Source: Prinia subflava (Eukaryota; Chordata; Aves; Passeriformes; Cisticolidae). Taken from it: a stretch of DNA of 64,000 nucleotides. The stretch is taken from contig NC_086253.1 of NCBI RefSeq assembly GCF_021018805.1, positions 34,597,583 through 34,661,582 on the forward strand, given 5' to 3'. Position 1 is the first letter of the stretch. Each line of letters starts with the position of its first letter. Below are positions 26,181 to 40,690 of this stretch, piece after piece. Below the pieces are notes generated by a model. That model searched no databases, was not told the DNA's origin, and saw only the letters and a program-made list of their open reading frames with translations. The translations under genes were made by a program, and so were the position numbers.

Positions 26181-29100
26181 TATAAAATGGATGTAACACT
26201 TCAGGGCTTTGGAACCAACTTGCTAAATTGGCTAAATATTAGTAAGAAATCAGAATTCTGTCAGGTTTCTCTTCTTTCTCTGCATGCCATAAGGATATAA
26301 AGGCACAATGAATATATGTAATGCTGCCCTTGCAAAGAAGAGTTCAAATCACATTGGACAGGGCTGCTCATGTTCAAAGCTCACCCTGCAGACAGGTTTT
26401 TGTATTGCATGTTCTGGCTGTATTGGCTGCCATGAAAACAGGAAGTCACTTACTGACACCTCATTAAAGATTCTGACTCGAAAAATATTTAATCTGCAAA
26501 TAAATGTATTTAATTTTTCAAAGATCAGATTTATTTACCAAAACACCATTGAGGAAGCCATTAGAAATTCTCTTCTTCAAGCATGTTCAGTTACTTTAGT
26601 ATTGTCCACCTAATTGCTAAGTGATATCCACTGCAGGAGAATCTCTTGTAAAATGGCAGCTAAGGTGATACTCTTCTTGCCTTTTGTAATTATTTGAGGT
26701 TTTTTAGGTTGTGCTGAGAAAGACTCTAAGAATATCCAGTGCAGAATGTTGCAAGATGGAAAGGTACAGAATCAAAGACTTGCCTGCAGGCACCAAGGCC
26801 CCTTGTTACAGCAGCTCTTTTACTTTACAGCACAATTAGGATACTTGTTTGAGCCTGATAAGATTTCAGTGTACATCATGTATTTCTATTTTATATTTAT
26901 ACTCTGTGACAGGGTATATCCATATGGAATGCACAGGGCTAATTGGTTCATGTCCTAATATGAAAAAGTTTTTTGATGTCTCTTGTGATAAAACTGTTGT
27001 GCATTAAATTTTCCCCTTATATAAGGCAAATATATATAGTTAAAGTAATTAGAGGGGATGTTGCTAGGATCTTATGGCATAGAAAGCATATTATTTTCTT
27101 TAAGTGCCCTCTAGAAAAATATCATTTTAAAGTGGAAAAGGATGAGAATGGTAACAGTGAACATTTAACAGATTCACATTAAGTTTAGAATTTCTCACCT
27201 TCACAAAGCACTAAATCTGTATAAAATAAAACAGGACTTTGTTCTACATATAGTAGTTTTCAGTTATCTGAAAATACATGTTCTAGTAGCATGCTCAAAA
27301 AAAGAATATAACTGACATTAAGTTTCTGTTAAAAGAATTCTGTCAAGGTAAAGAAGAAAGGAAACTAAAGAAGCTGTACATCACTGGTATGTGATGTAAT
27401 TAGCTTTGGCAGGTCTTTAATTGTCATAGAGAAGATGACAGAAGTTACTTATATCAGTTTTGTGGACTATTTATATACCAAAGTCATTATGACCCCTGAG
27501 CTTGTTTAAAAAAAATTAGATTTCACTAATGAATTCTTAATTTTTAGGCAAAAAGCATATTCTAAAGCAATTTTGACCAAAGTCTGTGATGCGTAAATGA
27601 ACTAAAGCTACCTAAAAGAAAGTGGAAACACCACAGTAATGTAGAATAAGTGATGATGGTACCTGTTTTTTTTGCTTCTCTGTGTGCAAGAGTTGTGATG
27701 GAAAAAGGGGGATTTCTGCTGGAAAAACAAAAAGTGGTTCAAAAAGTAATTGGAAGTGGAAAAATGGTAAAGCAACTTACTGTTATTACAGTCTGATAGT
27801 TGCCTAAAATTGCCATATCTCCAGGTAATTAATTTGGAAATATGGCAATTTAAATTATTTAATTTAAATAAGATTTTTAATTTTGCTTAAGTAACTCATA
27901 CATTCAACATTCAACATATAACATGTAAGTTTCTATTAAGAGACAGCCAGGATGCACAGAAGAGACAAGGATAACATGAAAAAGATGAGCTTATTTCTTT
28001 GAACCTCAGAGTCTGGGATGCAGAAAAGAAAGCATAGTTGGCAGGGAGAATGGGATGATGCCAGGGGAAGGGAGGATCCAAATGCCACTATTCTTTTCAG
28101 GCTACACACAGCTTCAATGGGAAACAAACTTCTGAAAAACAGATTCTACTATGGAAGAAAACAAAGGTGTGAACAAAAGTGAACTAAAAGAACTGTGAAA
28201 AACTATGGAGGAACCAGAAACCAAGAAGTTGTAACTCCTGCAGATTTCAGAGATAGGATCTTTTATTGAGGTAAAATCTTCATTACCTAAGGGGAGAATC
28301 TGAAAGCAATGCCACACACAGGGTGAATGTTCCAGAGTCTTTTGATCTGTCTTTTAAACACTTTTACAAAGAAAACTTTGATAGGCTCTTGATGTCCCAG
28401 CCAAAGATGTTACCACAAACTCTGAAATAATGAAAACAATTCTATAATCTATAGTTTACAGAGATAAAAGCCATACAGTTTTTTACAGTTATATATTTGC
28501 ACATATACTTACTTCTCAGATTATTCTTGTGCTTCTTAGATGTGATCCAGCAAGATAACCAACAAAATAATTATAAGAATGCTGGTGCCTGCATAAATTC
28601 CTATTTACTTAGAAGTCAGCAGGCAACCTCCAAATTCAAATTTACGCATCCCTGAACACATGATGTGTGTCGAGGGATCAGAATCAAATTAAAGCTCTAA
28701 ATCACAGTATCAGAAATGGCTATACAAGCCACGGCTGTTTATCCACCAGAGTAAGGAAAGATGTATGCTAATAATCCAAAACTGAAAGAAACACTGAAAA
28801 AAACAGATTTTGTTTTTAGGGGGCGGGGGGGGATGTTTTACATCATGTTATATTATTTGCTGATACCTACTTATTCAATAATGCTGATGTTTATACTGTG
28901 GTTTTTAAATTCTACAGTTGTCTTTTGTATAGGTTTTAAATTAATAAAATAGTCTTTCCCACTACAGTACAGTAAAAGCTCTTAAATCATTATACTCCTC
29001 AGAGAAATCTGATAAAAAAAGTGGTTGTGCACTTTCTGTTTTATTTACAGTATAATTAAAGTAATTATTACTTTAGCTGTTCCAGTAGTACATCTTTAAT

Positions 29101-32100
29101 AATTTCATAGCTGAAGTGAGATCTTGGATAAATAATAGGTATCTAGTGCACTGACTGGAGACATTATTTACTTTTACAAGCTATTGATTACCTTATAATT
29201 CACAAAAGAAGTAAAACCACAAACTCGTTTGCAAAGAACATCAACAAAGACTCAAAATAAATATTAAGGCCTGGTACAGGTTCAGTGGGTATTTCTTTCA
29301 TATAATACTGTTAATACATGCTTACAAATGCATATGCCAACCACTTAATTTTTAAAATTCCATTTTTACACCAATCCGTGTCTGTTTTTCATGTTTAAAT
29401 AGACTAGGTAACTTCTCCCTCGATGCATTTCTTTGTTTGTGTTTTTAACAACAAAAAGTAATTTTGTATGTATGTACTTTCGTCAGAAAAATAATTTTTA
29501 ACATGGTCACTTTGTTTTTTCTAAAATTACTTTATCTCTGCAGCTCACACAAACTTGACTGTTTTTCAATTGATTGAACATGTCCCAAGCATGACACAAA
29601 CCCCTATATGACTGCAGTGAAATCACTTGTATTTTTAGAGACAAACCAAGACACAAAGGTTTTCATTGTCTGGCAACAACCTGCAGAGCACTTGCCATTG
29701 ACAGTTCATGATTCTAAGACTTACCAAACTAGGTTAAAGAAAGCTGCAGTATTTTCCTAGTCCTGGGGATCTGATGCAACAAAATCATTGATATAGCACT
29801 GGTAGGCCATTATACTCTAAAAAGCTTAAAATTCCACCTGGTAAACAAAAAAAAGTGAGATGTTTCATAGGGGATCTTTTATACTATTCAACTGAATTTT
29901 CCTGAACATGAAAATGCCAGCTGTTCTTTGGGTTGCAAAGAGAGGAGGGGGCAAAGTAGATAAAAAAAGAATTATGAATCTTTTTTCACTTTTCCTGTTG
30001 AAATTATTTCATATACTAAAATGTAATGCTTCTCTAAATACTTATTAAAATCTTTAATTGTAGCATGTAGTGAGAATAGAAACAGAATGGTCCCCATATT
30101 GTTTCCCTTTAAAACAAACGTAGCTATTAAAATTTCATAGACAAAATGTTTATGTGTTTTTTAGAAATTCTAGATGATGAGCATCACTGCTTTTATTTTG
30201 AACAGGTAATAGTGAACAACTGAAAAAGGGATTTCTGCCTCTGAATTTCTGAATCAAAAACATAACAACATACTAACCTTGAAATATTTTTTCCATCTAC
30301 CATTTCCATCAACAGTGTGGTCATGAGTTCCTCCTGTGGACCATAGCCCAAAAAATTCCTTGGAGTAAAGAAAACTGATTTTTTACTCAAAATGTGTTCA
30401 AAACCAGAAGTCTTGGGAGAAATTGCATGGTCTTCTGCAGCTCTTTGAACTTAATCATAAAAGGTTGCAGTCCAAGGATTTATTTTGCAGGTCCTTAACA
30501 ATTCACAGCAATTTTTATCTTTTTTTATTTAAAGAGTGTCAAGGAGACTTGCGTGTCTAAAAATGAGTTTTAGTTTGATCCAATTACTTATCAATCTTAA
30601 TTTTTATATAATTATAAGTAATTGATTTTATGATTTTCTTCTGCATTCACTAATTAGTAGAAATATAGTAAACAAGATTATGTTTGTGTATTTATAGCCT
30701 ATCTTTCTTTTTCATGGCCATCAGTCTAGATAGGGTTGCAGCAGTAAAATCAGTAAATTCAAAGGCAGGAATTCAGTTGTGCACTACAGAAGTTTCTAAA
30801 TGGCATCTCTGACACTTGTGTAGCACTAAGTACGTCCAGCCACTTTGTTTCAGCTTGAGCAAATGCCAAACTCTCTCTGTTGAAGTTTTTATTCCTCTTT
30901 TGCTATGGTTTTCTGAGAAAGATTTACCTTGTCAGGACAGGGACAACAAAAATACAACAAAATACTGCACAAACGTTGTTCCTACTGAAACAAGTGGTTC
31001 TCCAAATATAAGAGATTTTAGAGAATTATTTCATACATTTTGAAGAAACAAATAAAATCTTCAATTATCCCAATCTTATTTAAATACCCATCTGGATGTA
31101 GTATCATTGCCATTCTGAAAACATAAATTCATTTCATGCATCCCAACTCTCTTATTAAGCACTAAAACTATGCCACACATTTTCTGGCTGAGCATATATT
31201 TGACACTTGGCACCCTGCAGGTCTCCTTATGTATAATCTATTCACATGTCCATTTTACACCTTCACTTTCCCAAAATCTTAGCACTATTTCTGGCTTAAA
31301 AATATTTCTTTGTAACTCCTTTCAGATAAAATTTGCTTCTGTGGTCAGGTAAAAATCCAGATAAAACTTTCCCTAAAGCATCAGTTGAGTTCAACAGGCT
31401 TGGCAATGTTCCCACATACTATCCCCTCTTGCACTCTGACCTAAAATTTCATCTGTACCATTAGAAGCTTTAAAAGTTAGTCCTCAAATTTAACCTATTA
31501 TATGCCCTCAAATTTCATCCTCTAACAGAAATATCAATATGCAAGATTACTTACTAGCAAATAGCATTCTCTCCTTGTTCAAGAAGGGGAAGCATGAAAT
31601 GCAATTTTGATAGCAACAGCTGTACCTATGAAGGAGTAAAATCAGCACTGCAAAAATGAATTCACATCATTCATTACTGTATTACATCTCTGGTAAAAGT
31701 CCTCTAAGAAAGGCTGATCATGAATCTTTCTTCCTGGAGTGGAAGAGCTGTGGGGTGAGAACATTGGAACACTAGCCTGCAAGATGCTCCCAGACTTCTG
31801 CAAGTTACAGAAGATTTTTTGAACCTGAGAATTTGAACCTGAGAATCTGAGTATCTGAAGCAATCCAAGGCAAGATGTTCCATGTAATATGGACTCAATC
31901 GGCTATATTATACTAGTTGAAGGTACTATACTTTTGTAATTTGCATTTTTATCTGAGAAAAAATACAGTTCTGCAGAACTGTATGCATGTATACAGATAT
32001 TTATAAACTGCAAATAGCACACTGGACTGGGCTGATGTAGACAGTCACACAAATGCTTCAGTTTAGATGAAGATGCCTTAAATTAGCCTTAGAAAATCTA

Positions 32101-35100
32101 TGAAAGAAAACCTTTTCTAGTTCACCTCCAACCTTCATTCTTCCACATACCATAAAGCCAAAACCAGTAAGTGAATGGCATAATTATTGTCAGCTATTGC
32201 CTTGGTGCCTGTTGGATTTTTTTTAACCTTGACAATTTCTGAAGAATTAGCAGGTGAGAATTGCCAGATATTTTAATAATGAAATAAATATATATGAAAA
32301 AATCCAGACTCTGAACTCTTCTTGCCTCTCTCTTTTACACTACGTAAGATTTTTGTTGATTTAATTCCTCCTAGAAACACGACATCCTATTGAATATTGC
32401 TCATTCTGCTTGACCATAGGTTGAATGCTGAAAACACTTCATGCACAGCAGAGACAATGTTCTATGCTGCAAAATATAAACTTTTAACACCCCACTCCTC
32501 AAAATAAAAGTAAAGAGCAGACACTTTTTTTCAGTAAAACTGAATTGAGCAGTTGCTGGAGAAGCCAAGAGACATATACTAGAAAGTACCTCCTTCTTGG
32601 TTTTTAGGCAATACTACCTTTCTTATTAAGTGGTGGAGAGAAATGTTGGCAGAGAATATTCTACTAGCAGATGGCACTTAAGTTGGAATTAAATACTGCA
32701 ACAGTATCCCATTTGGACACTATTCAAAAATGAATGCTTCCATGCAAGAAATTACTTAGTAAACCGGGACTTCTCAGGCTGGAAAAGAGATGGCTAAGTA
32801 GGAATGTGATAGAAGTTCATAGGCATGAATAGAAATTAATTGTCCAATGTTTTTTATTTAAAAAAAAAAGAAAAAAAAAAAAAAGAAAAAAGAAAGAAAG
32901 AAAAAAAAAAGATTAGCTTGTAGGTGAAGGTTACTAAATGCAAAACAGGCACATCTGCATCTGAAAAGGTGTAAATTCTTTCATGGCCCAATATTAGAAA
33001 AAGGATAGATTTTTATCACAAATTGAGGCATTTAGGGGAACACAAACAAAATCTCCTCAAGTGAATATATTGCAACCATTCTTAGAAATGCTATATTGAG
33101 AAAATTGTATTCTATGAAATTCAAGAAACTTATTTTATGTTTGAGTTACTAACAAGCAGTATTTTTGCGTCATAGCTCTATTACTTTAGATATGTTTAAT
33201 TCTATTACCAATTGTGATTGCTCAGATTAAATTAGGCTCAAATCAGAAGCACTATGCACCTTATCTATGTATGATCTGGTGCCAGCATTCACCATTTTCA
33301 AGTCAATAATCACTTTCTACATACAGACCCCATTATCATTTAAGTGAAGACTTTTATAATAATTTATCATATTGGTTCTTCAGCACCATTAAATATCATT
33401 TCCATTCTCACATAATATGTTCTTTGAGTTTAGTTTGTACATTTTTGCATTGTCAATAGTTTTGCTTCATCTGAATTATTCTGTACTATTACCCTGAATG
33501 ATCATTGACTAAACTATACAACTTATATCTAAACATAAGAATCCTGCAGCTAATAATGGTATTCCTCTGTGGTATTTCAAAAGAAATGCAGATGTTTCCA
33601 GTCACCTTTGAAAACCGCATTTTGAAGAAATTATACTGCTGTAAATTTTTATTTGCGACATATTTAAGATGTGATGTGAGTAGGTTTGAGTCCCGAATTT
33701 TGTCTGGCTTTGCATTCATTTATTTTCTGTAAGTTGCAAGTTTAACCTATTTGAAAAACTGGTAAATACAACACTTCCATCAGCAGCAGTTCTGTGATGA
33801 AAAATGATCTGAAACATTCACACCAAAACATAGTTTATTTCACTGTTGTTCTTGCTCTCTGAGCTTGCAAGTCAGTAGGATCCAGACTTTGCACAATTAC
33901 AGGAATGCAATCCTATTTCCTTAGTAACAATCAAAGGCTGCATTTTGCCAAGAAACACCACAGCAACTTTAAAAACTCTGTCAGCTTAACTTTTTTGACA
34001 AAACAGAGTCTGTCCAGGTGTTGAACAAAATTTTGTCTTTGGGCCATGAAACAAACATGTAACAATCTTCTTCTCTGGAATTCCATTTATGTGTTTCTAA
34101 AACTGCTCAGTTTTTACTGAAGTTTACAAGGTGCAGATGGAGATGAAGATAAATTTATCCTAGAAATTTCAGGGCATAGGGAAGACACATGAAATAATTC
34201 CTGAGATATGGAAAAGGTATTAATTAAAAATCCTAAATAACAATAGGAGTAGAAAACTGTTAATCAAATATTTATTCAATATAGTCATAAGCAAACTTAC
34301 ATGGGAACACATTTCCAACCACATCTGGATATATTTAATTTAGTGTACTTTTTGTTGTGCCCTATGGCAGTGCTGAAGCAGCTTAGCATTATCAAAACTG
34401 ATTTATTTCAGGATCAGACAAATTATATAGAATCTAACCTTGCTATACAGGTAAAAGTACTTGCCCTTGGATATTACTTAGCCTGACCACAGGGCTTTCT
34501 GGAAACAGCAAATCTTTTATAAGTGTCAGCTCATGGCTAAATCAATGTTTATGCATTGATACCTTTGAATAGCAAACACTTGCTGCCTGCAAGCTAAACA
34601 ATGTTTTTATCTGTTTGCCTATTTCTGGTCCTTCAACCACAGCACAGGGTGTTGCAAATCGCATTTAGTTACAATTATCTGCTGGAATTTCGTGAAGGGG
34701 AAAGTAGCATGATTAATGAAAAGTGACACTCAGAGATTACTTTGCTGTGCCAGCCGCCTTGGTGAATGGGCAGCTCTGCTGAACTGAAGCCTGACCTTTG
34801 TTACTTTTAACGAGGTCATAGTGAATGCTAAATGCTTGAAAGATTGGCCACTACAAATGTTCCAGTACTACTTAATGATGCCTCCACTAATGAACTGCAG
34901 GTAGCCAGCTAAATATAATGATACAGTTTTCACCTTTGAAGCAAAGGTTGAACACACCCCTGTCCTCCTTTCCCCCCAAAACGGTTTTCTGTCAAGGTGC
35001 TTAAAAAACAACCTTGGAACTCATATCAGAGCACGTTTTCCTCACACATAGGTAATTAAGAGTCTAAATTTGAATAAGCCAAAGAGTCCAGCTTTTAAGG

Positions 35101-36114
35101 AACTTTGCACCCAACTGGCCACTGGATAATTGCTCAGTCACTGTAATGTTTACATCTCGTTTCCATCCCTAAACAGCAGAGAGGCTCAGTATCCTGTACT
35201 TTGCTGTAAACGTGTATTGTTATAAGCTCCAAAGTTTCCAATTGAGCTGATTGAACAAGCATCAGACCACTTGTAGTAAAGGCGTGTAAATGTGAGATAA
35301 GCCTCACGGTAAATAGCCATAAAATAAAACCACTAGTGGGATTAAACATTTCTGTTATTGTATTCACTTGTATTATCTACCTGTTAGTGTAGGTAAATGT
35401 GACAAAACAGAAACTGAGAATGGAGGCTTGAAATCAGATCTTGATGTAACATTTGACTGAAAACACATCAACCCTAACATGAGGAAAAATAAAATTTTTA
35501 AAAAGTTTGAGGATTATGAATAATTGCACACCCAAAAATGCATCTTTGTTTTCTGTGGGAAATGTATTTGATCATTTAATCAGGCAGAGACATTATCACA
35601 TGTCCTATACTGACAAAATAAATCTCCTGCAATGAATTTTAATTAAATATAAAATTGTGAAAACGTAACACCAGAAATGGAAGAATGTGAAGTATGTGAA
35701 TGGATATTTCCAACAGAGCACTTTGTGCTGTAAAGGTGCATAAACACATATGATTTGTTCAACCAGAACCCATATAAATATATGCAGTAGGCTGCAGGTT
35801 CAATGAAGTTCATTACATGTTGCATAAAAAAGCAGGACAAAGTCAAGTCCTAACAGTATGTCCAATAAAGCTCTCTGCAATATACCACATATTTTATTTG
35901 TACTAGTCTGACATGATTCTTCTCTACTTGGAAAACAGAAACAACCCTGCCATTATCTGCAATGTCTCCATAAATTAAGTAAGTAAGGGTGGCACAGATT
36001 TCAGCCAATAATATTTAGAGTAGCATTAATTAATGAGCATCTGCAAGTCACAGACCTGAGGCTGTATCACTGGTCTCACCCCAGATAGAGTTAAGGAATT
36101 TTTTTTCTGTTAAC
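26181..36114. other. unique AT-rich non-coding DNA
   Basis: No gene is recognised. It holds a perfect 12-base inverted repeat at 27807-27851, a 14-base tandem duplication at 31819-31846 and an A-rich (AAAG) tract at 32860-32911. The part from 34.68 to 35.34 kb looks like a conserved non-coding element. The remaining open frames are short chance frames. Confidence 0.55.
32860..32911 (+). repeat. A-rich / (AAAG)n tract
   Basis: Long A runs broken by single G bases. It could be an old poly(A)-type tail, but nothing upstream resembles a retroposed sequence, so I call it a simple repeat. Confidence 0.8.
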
Positions 36115-36425
36115 CTCTACAACTACCTGAAAGAAGGATGTGGCCAGGCAGGGGTTGTTCGTTTCTCCAGGAAACTACTGATAGAACAAGTGGAAACGGC
36201 CAAAAGGTGCCAGGGGCTGTTCAGGTTGAGTATTAGGAAAAATTTGTACAGTGAAATAGTGGTTAAGCATTGAAACAGGATGCTGAGGAAAGTAATGGAG
36301 CCACCACTCCTCGAAATGTTCACAAAACAAGTGGCACTTCACAGTATGGTCAAGAGGGCAGAGCAGTATAAGGGCAAAGGTTGGACTTGAAGATCTTTTA
36401 CAACTTAAATAATTCTCTGATTTTA
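36115..36425 (+). mobile_element. CR1 LINE, 3' terminal fragment, plus strand
   Basis: This is the 3' end of a CR1, truncated at its 5' side as most copies are. Landmarks in order: CTACCTGAAAGAAGGATGTG, then a part with GATAGAACAAGTGGAAACGG, AGTATTAGGAAAAATTT, AAGCATTGAAACAGGATGCT, and the 3' terminus GGTTGGACTTGAAGATCTTT running into a short ATTCTCTGATTTTATTCTT tail that corresponds to the family's tandem octamer. It is diverged by many substitutions, so it is old. Confidence 0.85.
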
Positions 36426-39400
36426 TTCTTCAAGGATAAGAGATGAAACCATTCAGAAGAAAAAAATTTTGCCATAAGGCTTGGCTTCTCTCTGTTTACA
36501 GGAGCAGAGAAAAGAACTGAAAGCAGATATTGTCGTTTGTAAGTAGGAAGATCACTTTGTAATTATCTTTCACACCAGAAAATAATGTAAGACTTTGAAC
36601 ATGCTACATCCAGAGATTGCTCTGCATCCACACAGTTTTTAGTGTTTTATGACAGATGTATCAAAACAGTGCTACTACAAGCTAAAAAAAAAAAAAAAAG
36701 CAAGGGAGCAAATTCAGAATTAGAAACATTATATATGTCAAAAGAATATTTTTTTCTTCCATAGGGCCTCAAAACTAGGATATTAAATAACAAGATTTTA
36801 CTTTTACTGTTGTATGGAAATCTCATCACCTTTTCATAAGCATAAAATTTACTGTAATTTTTTTTTTAAATTAACCTATGAAAAATGGGTATTTTGGACT
36901 TCTATTTAACAAAAGAGAAGGCTTTTTATAAATGGTTGTAAAATGTCTGGAGAAATTCATTAGCAAAGATTGCACATCAAGATTCTGAGGTTTTTACTAT
37001 CTTTCTAGAGTAGAAGTAGATCTACTCCATAAAACTTCATCTAGAGTTATTTTGCTTGCAGGAAAAAAAAGGAAACTGCAAATTTGGAATGATTTGCCCA
37101 AACCTTGATGTTTGTGCAGGGTTTAGAGACGTTAGAAAGTACCAAGCTGTTGTACTTCCCACTCTAGAGCAGAGAGGAACCCAGGTCTTAGAAGAAAAGA
37201 CAGAGCCTGATTTTAAGTTTTCCTGCACCGGCACAGGAGAACAATTACACAGGGTTCTCATAATGTGCCTTTCTAGAAGCCTACAGCAATTCATTCAAGT
37301 TTCAGGGAAAGTTTTGGTCTTCAAATTGCAATTCAAACGAAGAAAAACTGCTCTTATCTTTTGAAATCCTTAATGCTCAGAATGTACCAAAAATTAATAT
37401 TACAAAGCTGTGGAGTTCAAGGTCTGTGGCTTTTGAACTTTAGTTTCTGAATGTACATCTAGATTATTTCTTTCTTTTCCAATAACTCAAATCTGTATTT
37501 AACTGGAATGAAAAACACAATACATCCATGGTTCACTTCATACTTGCATGTCTTAGTATTGGTACCACAGAGGCAAAATTACTGAATCTCTAGTCTTTTC
37601 ATTTAAAACCTACTAAAACAAAAACAAGCTCCACAATAATAGAAATATGGATGACCAGTGACCAAGGTAGTACATTATTGTAGTTTGCTGTTACCTTTAG
37701 CTAATAACCATTTTAAAATTTAACTTAAAAATGATAAATGTTATATTTATTACTAATTATGCCTCTTCTAATATAAATTAATATTTTAAAATATATTATA
37801 ATGGTAACAGCTTTGGAAGTTTAACATTACTGAGTGATGCTGGAAGTCTATTCAGATACCTTTCTGCTTACTGAAATGTTGGAGTGAATGCTGGAGTTGG
37901 AAAAGCATGATCTACAATAAAAACTAACTGTGTATAACAAACACTTACTCAACAATTACTCTTTTTGGGTGGTTGCCTGAATACTTTTGTTTGAGAAAAT
38001 TTTACACTGTTGATTATAACTGTTATATCTTACCTCTTAATACATTTTACAATTTGTGCATAACAGTTCCAAAGGAACTTGTAAATGACAGTAAATCATA
38101 AAATTCATTTTGCTTTGCATCAGTTCATTCATCCGTGTTCCAACTAATCACCTCATTTCAAAATTCAATAAGCCTAAATACCTGGATTTATGATGCTTTG
38201 TCAAAATTAACAAGGGAATATCAACAATGTAGAATTAGAAGTCTATTTCAACTTAAAGACAAGCACCTAGTTGAAAACAATTAAAAAGACTCTGCAGCAA
38301 TAATTATATCCACAGTGTATGCAAATAAAATAAATTAAATCTGATTTTATTTCTGTTTTGGGAGATTGCAGGAAACACTAAAAAGCTTTAATTTAGTCAC
38401 TTAAAACAATGAAGTTGTTTTGAAGAAAAACTTTCAAGAGAATGAATTGAGTGTGGAGTACTAAACATGTTAAATTGCACATAAAATGTGCATATAGATG
38501 TATTTTTAAAAGTAGACTATTTCTACTTATTATTCCAGAACTATAATAGATCAGAAGGTTTTTATTCTGATAGACAACATTTTGCTTACAAGTTATCTCC
38601 TGTAACAACATATCTAAGGAACCCAATCATCCTATCATATAAAAATGGAAAAATAAAAAAGTGAAACTAACATTTAAAAAATATATTAACAGTAGCATTT
38701 AGGAAACACATTGTATTTTTAAGACCCAGTAGTCTAGAATCCACTGTTTACACATCAATTACCTGCCACAAAAGTTTTAGCTTTTTTTTTTTTTTCCACA
38801 CCACTGTAGGCACTCTACAACTTACTAGAAGTTCTGCAAGTTCTGGAGATTTGCATTCATGTTCAGTATTAAAAAAGGAGCTTTAGTTTTATTTGTGGAA
38901 ATAATTGTGAGAAACCCAAGTATTTTCTTCAATAATTTGGTATCTGTTTTTCAGATTCTGTGTTGCAATTATTACATTTAGGATGCTTATTCAGGAGGCA
39001 AACCTGCAAGTTAAAGAAATCAAAGGAAAGAAATGTAGGGAATACACAAAATTAAAAAGAATGAGCAGGTGATATAATTTATTTTGAAAGGATTTAAAAC
39101 CTGCAAATTTTGTTACAGTTAAAAGGTCTGCAGTCCTCTGTTGCTTCTTTGATGAAGTTCAGAGGCAAACCAGCTAATGGTAAAAAGACACTATACCATG
39201 CTGCATATTTTATCTCCTATTCCTATAACTCTCAATGCATAAAAGGCTGATTTTTATACAACACATGAATCATAAGATCTAGTAACTTTCTGGTGATTCT
39301 TGGTAAATTATTTCCTTTCTCTATAGGTACTTTCCCTTTCTTTTTCTGATTATTTCTCTGAATCTGCATGAACAATATTCTTTAAATGTATATAACCAAA

Positions 39401-40690
39401 TACAACCATACATTTTATGAAAATACAATTAGTAGTTCAAAACCTTGCATACATTTAAAATCACATCTTTCTGTTTCCCTCACTGAATGTGGGTTTTTCT
39501 AATCAGCTGTAAAAATGCAATTTTTCCCTAATATCTTCTTCCATCTCCATCCAAGCAACTGTATCCTAACCTGGGCTTTTTACTTCTGAATATGAAGAAT
39601 GGAGACATCAAAGTGCTCTAATGAGATCTATCAAACACTTCAATAATGCTTCGGAGAATATCTGTGTAAATGTCTCAGTGCATAAGGTATTCGTGTTAAT
39701 CATCACATTTTAGATTCTGATAAGAGATGACATTTATATCAGGTTTCCTATCAGGTTCTAGCTTTGCTGTCCCAATAAAGACATTTGGGAAAAACACCAG
39801 ATATTGTACTTACGATGCATATTCAAATAATAAAGGTTTTCCCTGTGCGCATATCCAAATCCTCTCTCATTTATAAAACTGATCATGGAGAAAAGGTCAC
39901 TCAAAATAATATAAAATGAGTTTCTAGTGCAAGAAAAGGTATGAAAATATTCAGGTTGTTATCTACACTTCAGCAGACATATGCAAAAAATGGAGACACC
40001 TTTTGGTACTTTTAAAACCAAACCATATGTGCTATGTTTCTAAGGGAAAAAACACCTATGTTTTGATCTTCATGGTCATTCCTCATGATAAAAAAATGTA
40101 ATCTATATTCCTTTGATGCAGTAGAGTGATAATTGGTATTTAAGCAATGGATATAGTTAAATGACTGTTAAATTATTCTATATTATTTTAAAAACACAAT
40201 ATCATTCTTTGCATATTTTCATTAAAATCAGAGACAAATGTAGTTACTCATGGACATTTTCAGAACCACTGTACTCTGTCCATGTCTTCAGGAATGTCTA
40301 CAAATATGATTTTTAAGATTTAAAGTTACAAAAAAATCTGAAATCCTAAATTTCAAGTATGTATGCCAGAAGTTCTGTCTCCTACAACAACAGAATTATG
40401 CACTTGGTCTTTAAACCGAAGGACTGAGGCTGCAATCCGATCTTCTTTCTGGTTGTGAAGCAATGCTGTAAAAAAGATAACTTGTCTTGTAAATATCCTG
40501 TGGAGCAAAAATGTGTCTTTTCTTTTGAAAAATGGAAACCCTTTCCTGTTTAAAAAAAATGGAAACTGTTATACAATCATCAAGAGATTGTAAAGCTGGA
40601 AATTTTTTTTATTCTACATGAACCTCTCAGCGCATTCTCAATTTCTGAGCATAATTTTAAGATGTTTGATACTAGAAAACACACTTAATT
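36426..40690. other. unique AT-rich non-coding DNA
   Basis: Apart from a 16-base A tract at about 36683-36698 and a possible ancient SINE at 37068-37195, nothing is recognised. The 102-codon frame at 37056-37364 overlaps that SINE-like piece and an antisense frame, and is not supported as a gene. Confidence 0.55.
37068..37195 (+). repeat. possible ancient CORE-SINE (MIR-like) remnant
   Basis: The order GGAAACTG, then GATTTGCCCAAA about 20 bases on, then GAGGAACCCAGGTCTTA about 85 bases further resembles the core and downstream part of MIR-type SINEs, which survive as very old copies in amniote genomes. The match is partial and made from memory of the consensus, so confidence is low. A chance resemblance is possible. 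Confidence 0.3.

Noticed and set aside
37056..37364. 102-codon frame
   Set aside because: Opposed by an antisense frame, overlaps a possible SINE remnant, and has no domain.
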